64,000 nucleotides of DNA from Pseudoneurospora amorphoporcata (lineage: Eukaryota > Ascomycota > Sordariomycetes > Sordariales > Sordariaceae): the NCBI GenBank assembly GCA_033297205.1, contig MU859103.1, forward strand, positions 62,001-126,000, written 5' to 3'. Positions within the stretch are counted from its first letter, which is position 1, and the number at the start of each line of letters is the position of its first letter. Of the stretch, positions 55,300 to 64,000 are shown piece after piece. The notes under the pieces are model-generated. The model saw nothing but the letters and a program-made list of their open reading frames with translations, was not told the DNA's origin and did not search any database. The position numbers and the translations under genes were made by a program.

Positions 55300-56317
55300 A
55301 TGGCACCACCCACAGGCAAGCGCGTCAAGGGCGTCCAGATATTCCGACCCTTCGTCTACGGAACGACAGCACGACCCTTCGACGAAAAGACAAACCCCAA
55401 ACCGCCCGGCATTCCAGATGATCACACGCACTCTTGGACCGTCTTCATCAAGGGCATTGACGATGTGGACATTACTTACTGGCTTAGGCGTGTCCAGTTT
55501 AAGCTTCACGAGTCAATTCCCAACCATGTTCGAAGTACGCCCCTACTTCCCATCCTCTCCCTCCCATGATCTCTCATCGAACCAAGCTAACCAACCTCTT
55601 CCCCCCATCGCAGTGGTAGAAGGAATCAAAGGCCAACCCTTCCAAATACACGAGACCGGCTGGGGTGAATTCGAAATCACCATGAAGCTCTACTACGTGC
55701 CCGAATCATCCGAGAAGCCCCAGACGCTTTATCATCACCTGCGGCTGCACCCGTTCGGTCGCACTGAAGAAGAGAAGGAAGCCATGCGCCTCAACGGCGG
55801 CGAGGTCATCTCGTGGGTCTACGAGGAACAGATCTTCAATGAGCCCTACGAGCCCTTCTACGACATCCTCATCTCGGGCGCGCTTCCGCCCTCAGCCTCG
55901 ACGCTAAAAGACGGCGGCGGGAGCGGTGGTGGTGGCGGCGGTAGTGGCGCCGCGACGCCGACCAGCGCGAACACGCCCGGGGCAAGCAGTAATAAGGGCG
56001 GAAACAAGAAGGGCCACGAGAGGAGTCACTCGCGGGCGAGTGTGAGCACAAACAAGGATGGGAAAAATAACGAGCCCAAAGAGGAGCCGTTTGTGATACA
56101 GAGGTCCGAGGGAGGAGTGCTGGAGCGGAGCGCGATGATCCCGTTGGTCAATAGGCCGGGCCAGCCGTTCAGTCGGGAGACGGAACAGTTGGAGATTCAG
56201 AAGCTCAAGGAGGCGAAGCTGAAGGTGGATGAAATGAGGAAGCAGATGATGGACGAGTTGGAAAAGAAGCAGAAGCGGCTGGAGGCATTAAAGGCGGAGA
56301 GTGCTAAGGCTGCCTAG
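55300..56317 (+). CDS. yaf9: YEATS-domain protein Yaf9 (SWR1/NuA4)
   Basis: Yaf9 is shared by the SWR1 remodeller (H2A.Z deposition) and the NuA4 acetyltransferase; its YEATS domain reads acylated histone lysines. Two exons, 55300-55534 and 55614-56317, give 312 residues; the intron has GTACGC, GCTAAC and CGCAG. The YEATS domain covers about residues 5-155: KRVKGVQIFRPFVYG, HTHSWTVFIKG, the split ESIPNHVR|MVEGIKG, the signature TGWGEFEITMKLYY, and LYHHLRLHPFG. Then VISWVYEEQIFNEPYEPFYDIL is typical of Yaf9/Gas41. A Gly/Ser/Lys-rich linker of about 70 residues is longer than in yeast. The end is a coiled coil (ETEQLEIQKLKEAKLKVDEM) as expected for docking to Swc4. Secure. Confidence 0.95.
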
Positions 56318-56583
56318 AAGGAAGCCCAGGAGCGTGCAACGCGGAGGGCCAGTCGGGGGCTGCGTTCATCATCATACGACTCGATTGGGCCGAATCAAGG
56401 GAGTTATGGCGTACATGGGTGCCAAAGCGGAAGGCCGGGAGTCATGAATGCATTGCTAGAGTCTTGGGTAGGGAAAACGGCGTCTCGATATCATTAGTGT
56501 CAAACCAGCACCAGACCATTACAGTCACACCTGACCATCCATCTTCCCCTGAAGCCCATTGACAACATTGTTGACATCTCCCC

Positions 56584-57862
56584 TCAGCTCGCCTCCTCCC
56601 CCTCAACCTCCCACAAACACCTCGTCCCAACCCTCGGCACCTCCACCCCCTCATAATATCCGCCCTCCTTCAACTTCTCCTCCAATTCCTTCCAGTATTC
56701 CAGCTTAGCCTCCCAATTCTTCTTATCCAGATCCGCCAGCTTGGCTTCAACTTTCACCCCTCCCTGTGTGTCCTCCGATATCCTCACAAAACAAGTACAA
56801 TCCCTCAACGTCATGGCTAACGCCAACTCCTCCTTATCCGTCGTCCCCTCCGGCGCCGGGTCCAACTTCTCTTGTGCGTCCCGCAGCTTGGGCAGCAAAG
56901 AGTTGGTTTGCAGCCAGTGAACAAGCGCGACGCGGTAGCGCTCGTCTACCTCCTCCATCCCTTCGCCATCAAGAGAGACCGCAGGTTGGGCGCCCGTGGG
57001 ATTCTCCCTCGTCGCTGGCTCAGTGTCCAAAGAAGCGGAAGTAGCGGAGAGGTTCATAGACTCAATGACGCGAGCTAGAGAAGAGGGCGAGGATTGAGCG
57101 GCTAGGCACTCGAGGGGGCAAAGTGGTGGATTGCTGAGGAGAGCAGCAGCGTCTTGGTCGGATGAGGGCGACTGGGAAGAAGCGGAGCGAAGAGATTTGT
57201 GAATGCGATACGCTTCGCGGGCGCAGTTACGGCAGCGCGTGGCGGTGGGGGAGGGGGTGAGCCATTTTGGTTTGAATTCTAGGAGGAGGTCTGTTGGTGA
57301 TTCTGTTTTCCTCGTTAGTATCTACACGGAGGAGGAGGGGAGAAAAGCGGAAGGGGCGAAGGGGAACGAACTCTTCCTCATATCCTCAACCAACATGCCA
57401 TACTCCGCCTCGGCCACCTTGGTGCCCTGGAAATCTGTCCTACGCTGGGCGTCTTCATCTTCTAGAACCGCGTTGAGCTCCGAGACGATTGAGTTGTCTA
57501 GACGGACAAGGTACTGCTGGGCTAGGTCTTCCTGGGGGTTGTCGAAAAGTGGGCTGATGGATGACTCCCAGTACTGAAGAATTTCGGGGTGGGGGAAGGC
57601 TTTGGTGTTGGCCTTTGGTACTCGTAAGAGTTTTCCTGTAGATGATGTTAGTATTGGTGTCTCGAGTAGGAAGACGGGGTGGAAATTAGTTGCCTTGTAA
57701 GATTTTCAAAATCTTGCTATCACCATCATCTTGAATGGTGGTGATGTCTTTCCCAGGAAAGATAAACTCAAAGACTATGTTGGCGGCGCCTTCGCCGATG
57801 AACCTGAACTGGCAATCGGCGCCTTTCAAGTAAGCTAGGTCTGCTACTAGTTTTGGTGACAT
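56584..57862 (-). CDS. ipk1: Inositol-pentakisphosphate 2-kinase Ipk1
   Basis: Ipk1 phosphorylates the 2-position of inositol pentakisphosphate to make phytate (InsP6), used in mRNA export and other processes. Three exons, 57862-57694, 57635-57372 and 57302-56584, join in phase to 383 residues. N-lobe text is FRFIGEGAANIVFEF (Gly-rich loop at 23-28) and, across intron 1, KILQ|GKLLRVPK. After intron 2, MRK|KSPTDLLLEFKPKW gives the IPK1 motif EFKPKW, followed by a Cys pair RCRNC. Near the end, LRDCTCFVRI and a degenerate DLDKK replace the family's usual RDC and DLDLK motifs. Intron 1 appears to start with GC (CAAG|GCAACT) and ends CTACAG; no GT donor preserves the frame. Start MSPKLVADLAY is preferred to a Met 11 codons earlier. 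Confidence 0.88.
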
Positions 57863-60127
57863 GATTGTGTTTAATGTAGTATATGTTATCTGCAAGTGAA
57901 TATGAGTCTTGGCTGGCTTAATGTTTCTGCTGGTGTGTTGATGTGATTGACGATATGACGTTGAAGAGGAGAGGTTTCAGCTCAGGTAGGAATCATTTGG
58001 GCTAGCGGCAACGAGTACACAAACAGCTACCTCTACGCAGCAAGTGACGCCTTGGCAATGATGATATTTACGAAAGGGCGACCCTGAGGTTCCAAGATCT
58101 GTGGAGTGAAGTTTGAGTTAGTTAGGTATGCCTGCCGCTGAAGATCATGAAACAACAAGGGAGTTCGTCTGATATCATGATGTTATACGTCGAAAGACCA
58201 TCAACTCTGGCTTGGTTGTGACGAAGTCCCTGGCCTGGTTCTATGGCCCATAGCTACAAAAGCTTTTGGATTCAAGAGACGGATATGAAAGGAGAGGTAT
58301 TCCATGCATCATACTTCAACCACAGCTGAACTGAGAATTGGACATGCGGGTCGATACAAAGCCGATGTGATGTGGCGTACAAGCACAGGGTAGGTGTTTG
58401 GACTTTGGAGACGGAACCCCTTACCCCGTACCCCGGAAGATTACGGCGTCCCACCGACACCGGAACACCGGTTCATCTTGAGGGCCCCGGTCTCCATCTC
58501 GAAACAATACCCCAGAAACCGAGGCTTCCCGAACGTGATGGTCCTGCCGACGGATCCGATAACAACGGATACGTAACGGACAAGATTCATGCATATCCAA
58601 AGCCAAAGAAGTCTCCAAGAAGTGTGGCTGGTTTTCTCGCAAAGCACACGATGAGTTACCCCTCACGGATATCACCGGAGTGGTTGTGTCTTCTCTCCAC
58701 GGGGTCTGGGGGTCCAAGTCGAAGGGGGCCTCCGGGCTCTCCCTGACTTGCGAGGCTTTACCTTGCCCCCTCCTCCGCATTCCCCGACGTTTATCAGGTC
58801 CACTTGAAGAGCCCTAACCGTTCAATCCGTTCCAATGACAGCCGGGACATTGGTTCATCAGTGAGGAAGGGATCGGTCATCGAGGAGATGGTTGGATCAA
58901 TGTGCCAATGCGGTATGCCTTGACTGAAAATCTGCATTGGATCATTTCCCCTCATTCTCCTGAGCTGTCTTGGATGTCTTGGCGGGAGGCTCTGTGTCGT
59001 CATTGGCGAGGCCGAAAGTGCCCTTGCGTGTTTCCATCCATGGATGTTTCCAGCTGCTTCACGACAGCACTGCACCACTGCTGCCACTGCATCCATCCCA
59101 TCCTGGTATCGAGCACCTGTGTAAGGTTGCGAAAGAGCACTCCACCCAGATTTTCCGTTGTTGGTGTATTTAAGGAGGATTGGCACACCTCTTCTCTTCT
59201 TCCCCAGACCAATCCAATTGTCAATTCCTCCTCATTGGTTCCAACCACTCTCACACCTGCCTTCCGCAGAGCATCCCGTTCGCACAGCAGTCCGCATCTT
59301 CTTTGAGCAGACCGGGACGGGATCGAGACCCTGCTAAGGTATCGTGCGGTTGCAGCTACCCTCCCTGCATTGGGCGTGTTTCAATGCGTACCATGGACTT
59401 AGGGTCGTGTCTTCCATTAATACCCCTTCCTGTGCCTTCCCGTCATTCTTCCTGACCGCTTCCATGTCTTAGGCACTGTAAACATTTGATAAAAAATGCT
59501 CCCTATTACTCAACCAGTCTTGAGTGAACGACAAAACACCTTCCACGCGGTTCGATAGATGAGCAGGAGTTTCAGTTGAGCATATCAAGCGCCCGTTGTA
59601 AATCGACCGCTCCAGCCAATCGACCCCAATGTCAGCCCACTGAAGGACTGCCAAGTGAACATCAGTGACAGCGTCAGAAGGTCCGGTGCCACCCGCACTG
59701 CTACCCCGAAGCCACACAGCGTCCCACGTACCACCTGCCGTCCCACATACACCCTCACACAGTCACACTTGCATGGTGCTTTCTGACTGCACCAAGCAGT
59801 CTCTGCAGTGAACGAAGGAGCGACACGCGCAAAAAATTTCAGAAAAGGCCCGCCCACAAAATAGCGTCATGGTCATCCCGTCCACACTATCCGGACTCCA
59901 TTGTAATCTCCAACTCGTGCCGACCTCAGCACCTGAACATACCTATAACACCCGCTACCAATTCTCCCACGAGCAATTCTACACCAAATTGGACAACCTC
60001 TGACTCCCCAAGTCTCTTTTTCCGCAACAACTTCCGATCGGAGTCGAATATTGTCATCACTGCGCAACCGATTCCGAGCGCATCATCGAACGCATCGTGC
60101 ATCTCGGGTCGCATTCCGAGTTCCGTC

Positions 60128-60151
60128 ATTGCTGGCAGTTTAGCCAGCAAT
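60128..60151 (+). promoter_or_regulatory. 9-bp hairpin upstream of mdm34
   Basis: ATTGCTGGC and GCCAGCAAT pair perfectly around a six-base loop, 94 bases before the mdm34 ATG. If transcribed it would lie in the 5' UTR and could slow scanning; as DNA it could be a protein site. Confidence 0.5.
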
Positions 60152-60214
60152 ATTCGACCCGTCCCCTCCGCACCGACGGAACCGACCATCTTCAGCATCC
60201 ATCTTCTGATTGCC

Positions 60215-60226
60215 ATGTCTGGTTAA
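60215..60226 (+). promoter_or_regulatory. Minimal upstream ORF before mdm34
   Basis: ATG TCT GGT TAA in a fair initiation context (GCCATGT) ends 18 bases before the mdm34 start. Such short upstream frames often reduce or condition translation of the main frame. It is only relevant if this part is in the mRNA, which is likely from the position but not shown. Confidence 0.45.
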
Positions 60227-60244
60227 AGACAAAGCCAACTCAAC

Positions 60245-62570
60245 ATGGCCTTCAACTTCAACTGGTCGCCGCTGACGGCCGACGCTGGCTTCTACGAACG
60301 AGCACGCGACCTCCTCACGACGGCCCTGAACAAGTCGCCCAAGCCTCCGATCATCGTCGATGACATCTTCGTGACCGAATTCAACCTTGGCTCCGTGCCG
60401 CCCGACCTGGAGATTTTGGAAATAGGAGATTTGGCAGAGGACAGGTTCCGCGGCATTTTCAAAATGTGCTATTCCGGCGACGCCTTCTTGACGTTGGCAA
60501 CCCGAGTGCAGGTACGGCTTTTCCAGGATTTCTTGTCATATGCTCCCTCCACCATATCGGAGCTTTGCTTTTACCTTTTTCCCCCACCATTCGTCGAGAA
60601 AGCTATACTGCGCAGTGCGCACTGCGGCACATGGATGTCCGAGGAACCATTGGACGAGCGCTACGAACTTTTGCCAGCACCCGACTCCCGACATCATGGC
60701 TCCACTGTGGCTAGTGCTTCCAGACAAGGGACATGGGGTTCTTTGGAGATGACGGGGATCATGACGATTGTTCGGATCAAGGGAGCGGGTGAGTCTGGCA
60801 AGTGCTCAGAGCTCTGGCAAGCTTCTCAAGACCGGTGATACACTTCATGTGTAGATCACAAACACAAGGCAACAGGACTTCAGTCTCGTCCGTGTTTCAG
60901 CCGGCTTGGTCGCTCGCGAGAAATCCCGAAAGCTGGAATTTTTGCTCGGTATCCTTGGCGTCTTGCCTCAAATTACCCAAAATCGCCTAGCAGGGGTTTC
61001 TCGTCGAGCGGTCCAGGTGCTGCACATATCTTCGCGCTACACCAAGGCTGTCCAGGGTTAACAAGAGTGATGCTAATGACCTAACTGATAGGCGAACCCG
61101 CTAAACACCTACATATCCGCCAAACCCGGCTTCACGTCACCAGAACCCCTGACGGCATCGTCATCGCTTACAATACCGCTTCAGATCACCCTGTCCGAAA
61201 TCAAGCTATCGGCCTTCATCATACTTGTCTTCTCCAAGCAAAAGGGTCTCACAATAGTCTTCCGAAATGACCCCCTCGAATCCCTCAAGGTTTCTTCGAC
61301 CTTTGACTCCATTCAGTTCGTCAGGGACTACCTTCAAAAAACCATTGAGGCGAAGCTACGAGACCTGATCATGGACGAACTTCCAGCAATCATCCATCGC
61401 CTCTCGCTTCAACTTTGGTGCCCGGATCAGGTCCAAAAGGAGGAGGATGAAGCCAAGGAGGAGAGCGACGCGGCGATAAACCCGTTGGCGACACCACCAC
61501 TTGACGCTGTGGATGCGCATGGCCATCGTTTGGATCCTGTCGAGATTTCGTCACTGTCTCTTGACGGTGGTCCCGAAACACAATCGTTGTTTTCACAAAA
61601 GAACCTCGAAAAGATGGATGCCCTCGCCAATGCTCACCGTACCTCATCTCTAATGACACCGAACATTATCGAAGTGGTGTTCAGGGCTTGGGCTGGGCAG
61701 TCTGACAAGGCTGATCCCACAGCTACTCCTTCGGCATCCACGCCGAACCTCCACCGGACGTCTTCGTACCAGGGAAGTGTTCATACTTACACTTTCTCAG
61801 ACAACATCAGTCAGGCTAGTGGTCACGCTCCTTCCAGGCCGACCCTGGTGAGTATGGGTTCCGCCACGACGGGCTTGTCTCTGGGCTCTGGCAGACATTC
61901 AAAGGCGGGCCGCAAGAAGAAGATGCGGGTCGTCAACCTCCGTAGCAAGACGGCGGCGAGCGAGCCTGTCAGCGAGGTTGGTAGCACCAGCAGTCAAGCT
62001 GGCGATAGCAGCTCCGAGGCAGCTTCTACCCGCGCACCCATGTCTGAACCTGTCATTCCCACAACAATACGGGAGGCACCAGGAGATGATCTAGCTGCAT
62101 CCCAGAGCAAGGTGAGGTTCAGGCCTGCCACAGACGCCACCGCATCTCCAAGGGCTTCCGAACCGTCTGGTTCTCGTGCTGCTGTCCCAAGTGTGCCCGT
62201 GACTGCCCAGCCTTCGCGGGTTGCCTCTCCCCAGGAACATGTGTATACTCGCCAGCCTTCCATGTTCCCTAGCAGCCCAGCTCCGCAAACGTCGGCGCAG
62301 GAGATGCCGCCGTTGTATTCCAGCAGAGTGCCCGAAAAAGCCGAAACCACTGCGCCAATTTACGCAGATACCAAGGCCCAGCAGCAGCAGCAGTGGGGCC
62401 GTGCTGGTCCACAACCAGACATGTCCTCGGTGATTCTTGAGCAAGCTTGGATTACCAAGATCGCGGGTGAGATTGCTCGCCGTGTGTACGACGAGAAGAA
62501 CCGCAATCCCGCTTTCTGGGAGGATAGCCACCAGCATGATATTCCCCCACCGGCTTATGAACCGAGATAG
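60245..62570 (+). CDS. mdm34: ERMES subunit Mdm34 (SMP domain)
   Basis: Mdm34 sits at the mitochondrial outer membrane in the ERMES tether with Mmm1, Mdm10 and Mdm12 and takes part in lipid exchange with the ER. Exons 60245-60511 and 61092-62570 give 581 residues. The SMP lipid-binding domain is complete across the join: AFNFNWSPLTADAGFYERA, IVDDIFVTEFNLGSVPPDLE, TLATRVQ|ANPLNTY, then LTIPLQITLSEIKLSAFI and RDYLQKTIEAKLRDLIMDELP. The rest is Ser/Pro-rich with a basic patch (GRKKKMRVVNLRSK) and ends in PPPAYEPR, matching Neurospora-type Mdm34 as I remember it. The intron is long at 580 bases (GTACGG...CTAAC...TAG), and the frame stays open for its first 327 bases. Secure call. Confidence 0.95.
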
Positions 62571-63625
62571 ATGATGAGCCTGGGGACTGTCATGTTGCGG
62601 GCGTGTCACGCTCTTTGTGTGTCGATCACATTTTGCTGTACAACTTTTTCCGCTCCTCCTTTCTTGTTTATCATCAAGCAAGCGGGTTTTACTCTTTTGT
62701 ATGATTTTCCAAAATGGCGTTTCCGAGGGGTGGGGTCACGAACTGGAACCCCGTGGTTGATCACTCTTTGCTTCTCACCGCTTTTCTTGTCGGTGGCACA
62801 TTTGGCTCTCTTTTTTACACGGATTGATATCATTGGTTTGCGGGTTCGTGGTGTGCCTTACAAAAAGAACGAACACAACACACATAGAAAAAGGGGGTTG
62901 GTTAGGTTTATCTCTTTTCTGTTTTCCTGGAGAGAGCAGTACATACTTGTACTTCTAAAGAGAGAGGGAAGAAAGAGAGAAGAAGAGATGATGGACTGAA
63001 TGAAGGGAAGGAAAAGGGGAAGAAAAAGTTTTCTGGTTCTTGTTGAGATACGCCATGAGGGAGAGGGACCGCCACAACCAGGCAAACGGACGGATGAACA
63101 GATGAAGAAGAGAAGGGGTGGAGGAAGATGGATGATGGTACGGGAAGGATAGGTTTACAATACCCCAGGGTTGTTAATGCCACTCCTCACTCCGTTTTAC
63201 TACTATGGAATATCCATATCAACTTGCGCCGTGCCATTATGATTCATGCTCTTAACTACATACATGATACTTGTTGCGACGCTTATGCCGAGCTAGTTGA
63301 CTCGTTGTCTGGATGTTCATTATCTTTTGTTCACCATGGTAGGATGAATCGATGCCAGTTGTATTGCGTAGTGGAAAATTTACTGACATTCTATTTCAAG
63401 GTGTCGTTGGGGATATCTTCAAAAGCTAACAAGCTCACCAGTCTGGGTGAGGTCTGATCTCTCTAACAAGATCTTCGCTAACACATTCGATACCTAAACG
63501 CCTCTAAGCATCCTATATCGCAACCGCCATATGCATACATGGCATGCAGTACATCCGCCCCATCTATATCCAAAATCTGGCTCTTCATAGAGCAAAAGGA
63601 AAACACAACAAGATGAGCAAGAGAA
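62571..63625. other. Convergent intergenic stretch
   Basis: 3' flanks of mdm34 and the transporter gene. A purine-rich part (about 62940-63130) is simple-sequence. No gene recognised. Confidence 0.55.
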
Positions 63626-64000
63626 TTAGATGCCAGCAACACTGAAACTAGCCAAACTCCCCACCGACAACCCACCCACAAGACACATGCTCATAAAACC
63701 GCCGGCGGCCTCCCTTTCGCCCTCATCAACCCACTCTCCCGCAGCCATCATGCTGCTGGCACCCAGCCACCCGTTCGTCAAGCCGAAGGGTAACTGCACC
63801 ACCAGCAAGTAAAACAGATCACTATCCACCACCGCTCCCAATCCCCTGATATTACAGAGCAAGTACATGGGCAAGAACACCAGCCTCGCTACCGCCACCG
63901 CGAAAAGTGCAACGGGCCGGCCCCGGAGAGAAAAGGGGAGAAACATGGGTGATACCCGCCCCAATAAGTCGCCAAGGTTCCAGAAGAAGAAACCTAAAGG
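63626..64000 (-). CDS. Equilibrative nucleoside transporter (ENT/Fun26), C-terminal part
   Basis: Partial gene cut by the right window edge; 124 codons plus stop are visible and open to the last base. ENT proteins carry nucleosides across membranes with 11 helices; yeast Fun26 works in the vacuolar membrane. Visible text is typical of the last helices: NLGDLLGRVSP, the hydrophobic MYLLCNIRGLGAVVDSDLFY, VQLPFGLTNGWLGASSMMAA and EREAAGGFMSMCLVGGLSVG. The GLTNG and AGGFM patterns are ENT hallmarks. Whether it is the Fun26 orthologue cannot be settled without the N-terminal part. Confidence 0.9.
   Translation of the reverse strand, partial: PLGFFFWNLGDLLGRVSPMFLPFSLRGRPVALFAVAVARLVFLPMYLLCNIRGLGAVVDSDLFYLLVVQLPFGLTNGWLGASSMMAAGEWVDEGEREAAGGFMSMCLVGGLSVGSLASFSVAGI

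Larger units (their letters stand above)
57863..60244. other. Intergenic stretch upstream of mdm34
   Basis: About 2.4 kb between divergent ipk1 and mdm34. Open frames are short and overlapping without family motifs. The last 150 bases hold a hairpin and a short upstream open frame, listed separately. Confidence 0.6.

Noticed and set aside
58372..59455. Overlapping 60-134-codon frames on both strands
   Set aside because: No motifs, no splice chain, and composition of ordinary intergenic DNA.
1..64000. Transposon or RIP-mutated repeat
   Set aside because: No transposase, reverse transcriptase or long terminal repeats were seen, and no long AT-rich stop-filled stretch; indices were not computed.

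Overview
This is nuclear DNA of a filamentous ascomycete. Base composition is roughly balanced. Genes are protein-coding on both strands with zero to five short introns, mostly GTRNGY...CTAAC/CTGAC...AG. The proteins resemble Sordariales, and the Mdm34, Tim23 and eIF5 homologues look Neurospora/Sordaria-like to me. The species cannot be fixed from the sequence alone. A 10-N gap flanked by long poly-T shows a scaffolded draft assembly. No CRISPR array, bacterial operon, rRNA or convincing tRNA was found.

Layout. 1-0.8 kb: the 3' end of a Rag-type GTPase (GTR2). 0.8-17.2 kb: a gene-poor stretch holding a poor-quality gap, one unrecognised gene (10.2-11.2 kb) and, near 16.3-16.9 kb, a cluster of hairpins with a TATA box and a tRNA-like fragment. 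17.2-23.9 kb: divergent THADA/Trm732 (tRNA ribose methylation partner) and TIM23 (mitochondrial import). 25.5-27.7 kb: a tiny uncertain gene and an unrecognised gene with a PP1-docking-like RVSF motif. 28.4-29.3 kb: dephospho-CoA kinase. 29.7-36.5 kb: a tandem duplication of an unrecognised coiled-coil/proline-rich gene. The upstream copy is broken; the downstream copy is a 1009-aa open frame. 37.7-39.0 kb: eIF5.

41.4-48.4 kb: a six-exon cytochrome P450, a 65-aa Cys-rich gene, a DUF1749 hydrolase (SidJ-like) and a kelch membrane-protein gene that is frameshifted and internally deleted. 49.7-57.9 kb: an unrecognised, probably mitochondrial protein with short internal repeats, then SYF2 (splicing), COQ11 (coenzyme Q), YAF9 (YEATS chromatin reader) and IPK1 (inositol phosphate kinase, apparently with a GC-AG intron). 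60.2-62.6 kb: MDM34 (ER-mitochondria tether). The right edge cuts an ENT nucleoside transporter.

The genes are mostly unrelated housekeeping functions, as is normal for fungal chromosomes; several concern mitochondria (TIM23, COQ11, MDM34, probably the 699-aa protein). The parts most worth a second look are the tandem coiled-coil pair, whose active copy carries a 270-bp in-frame duplication that turned its own 5' leader into coding sequence, the decayed kelch gene and the hairpin-rich region near 16.5 kb.
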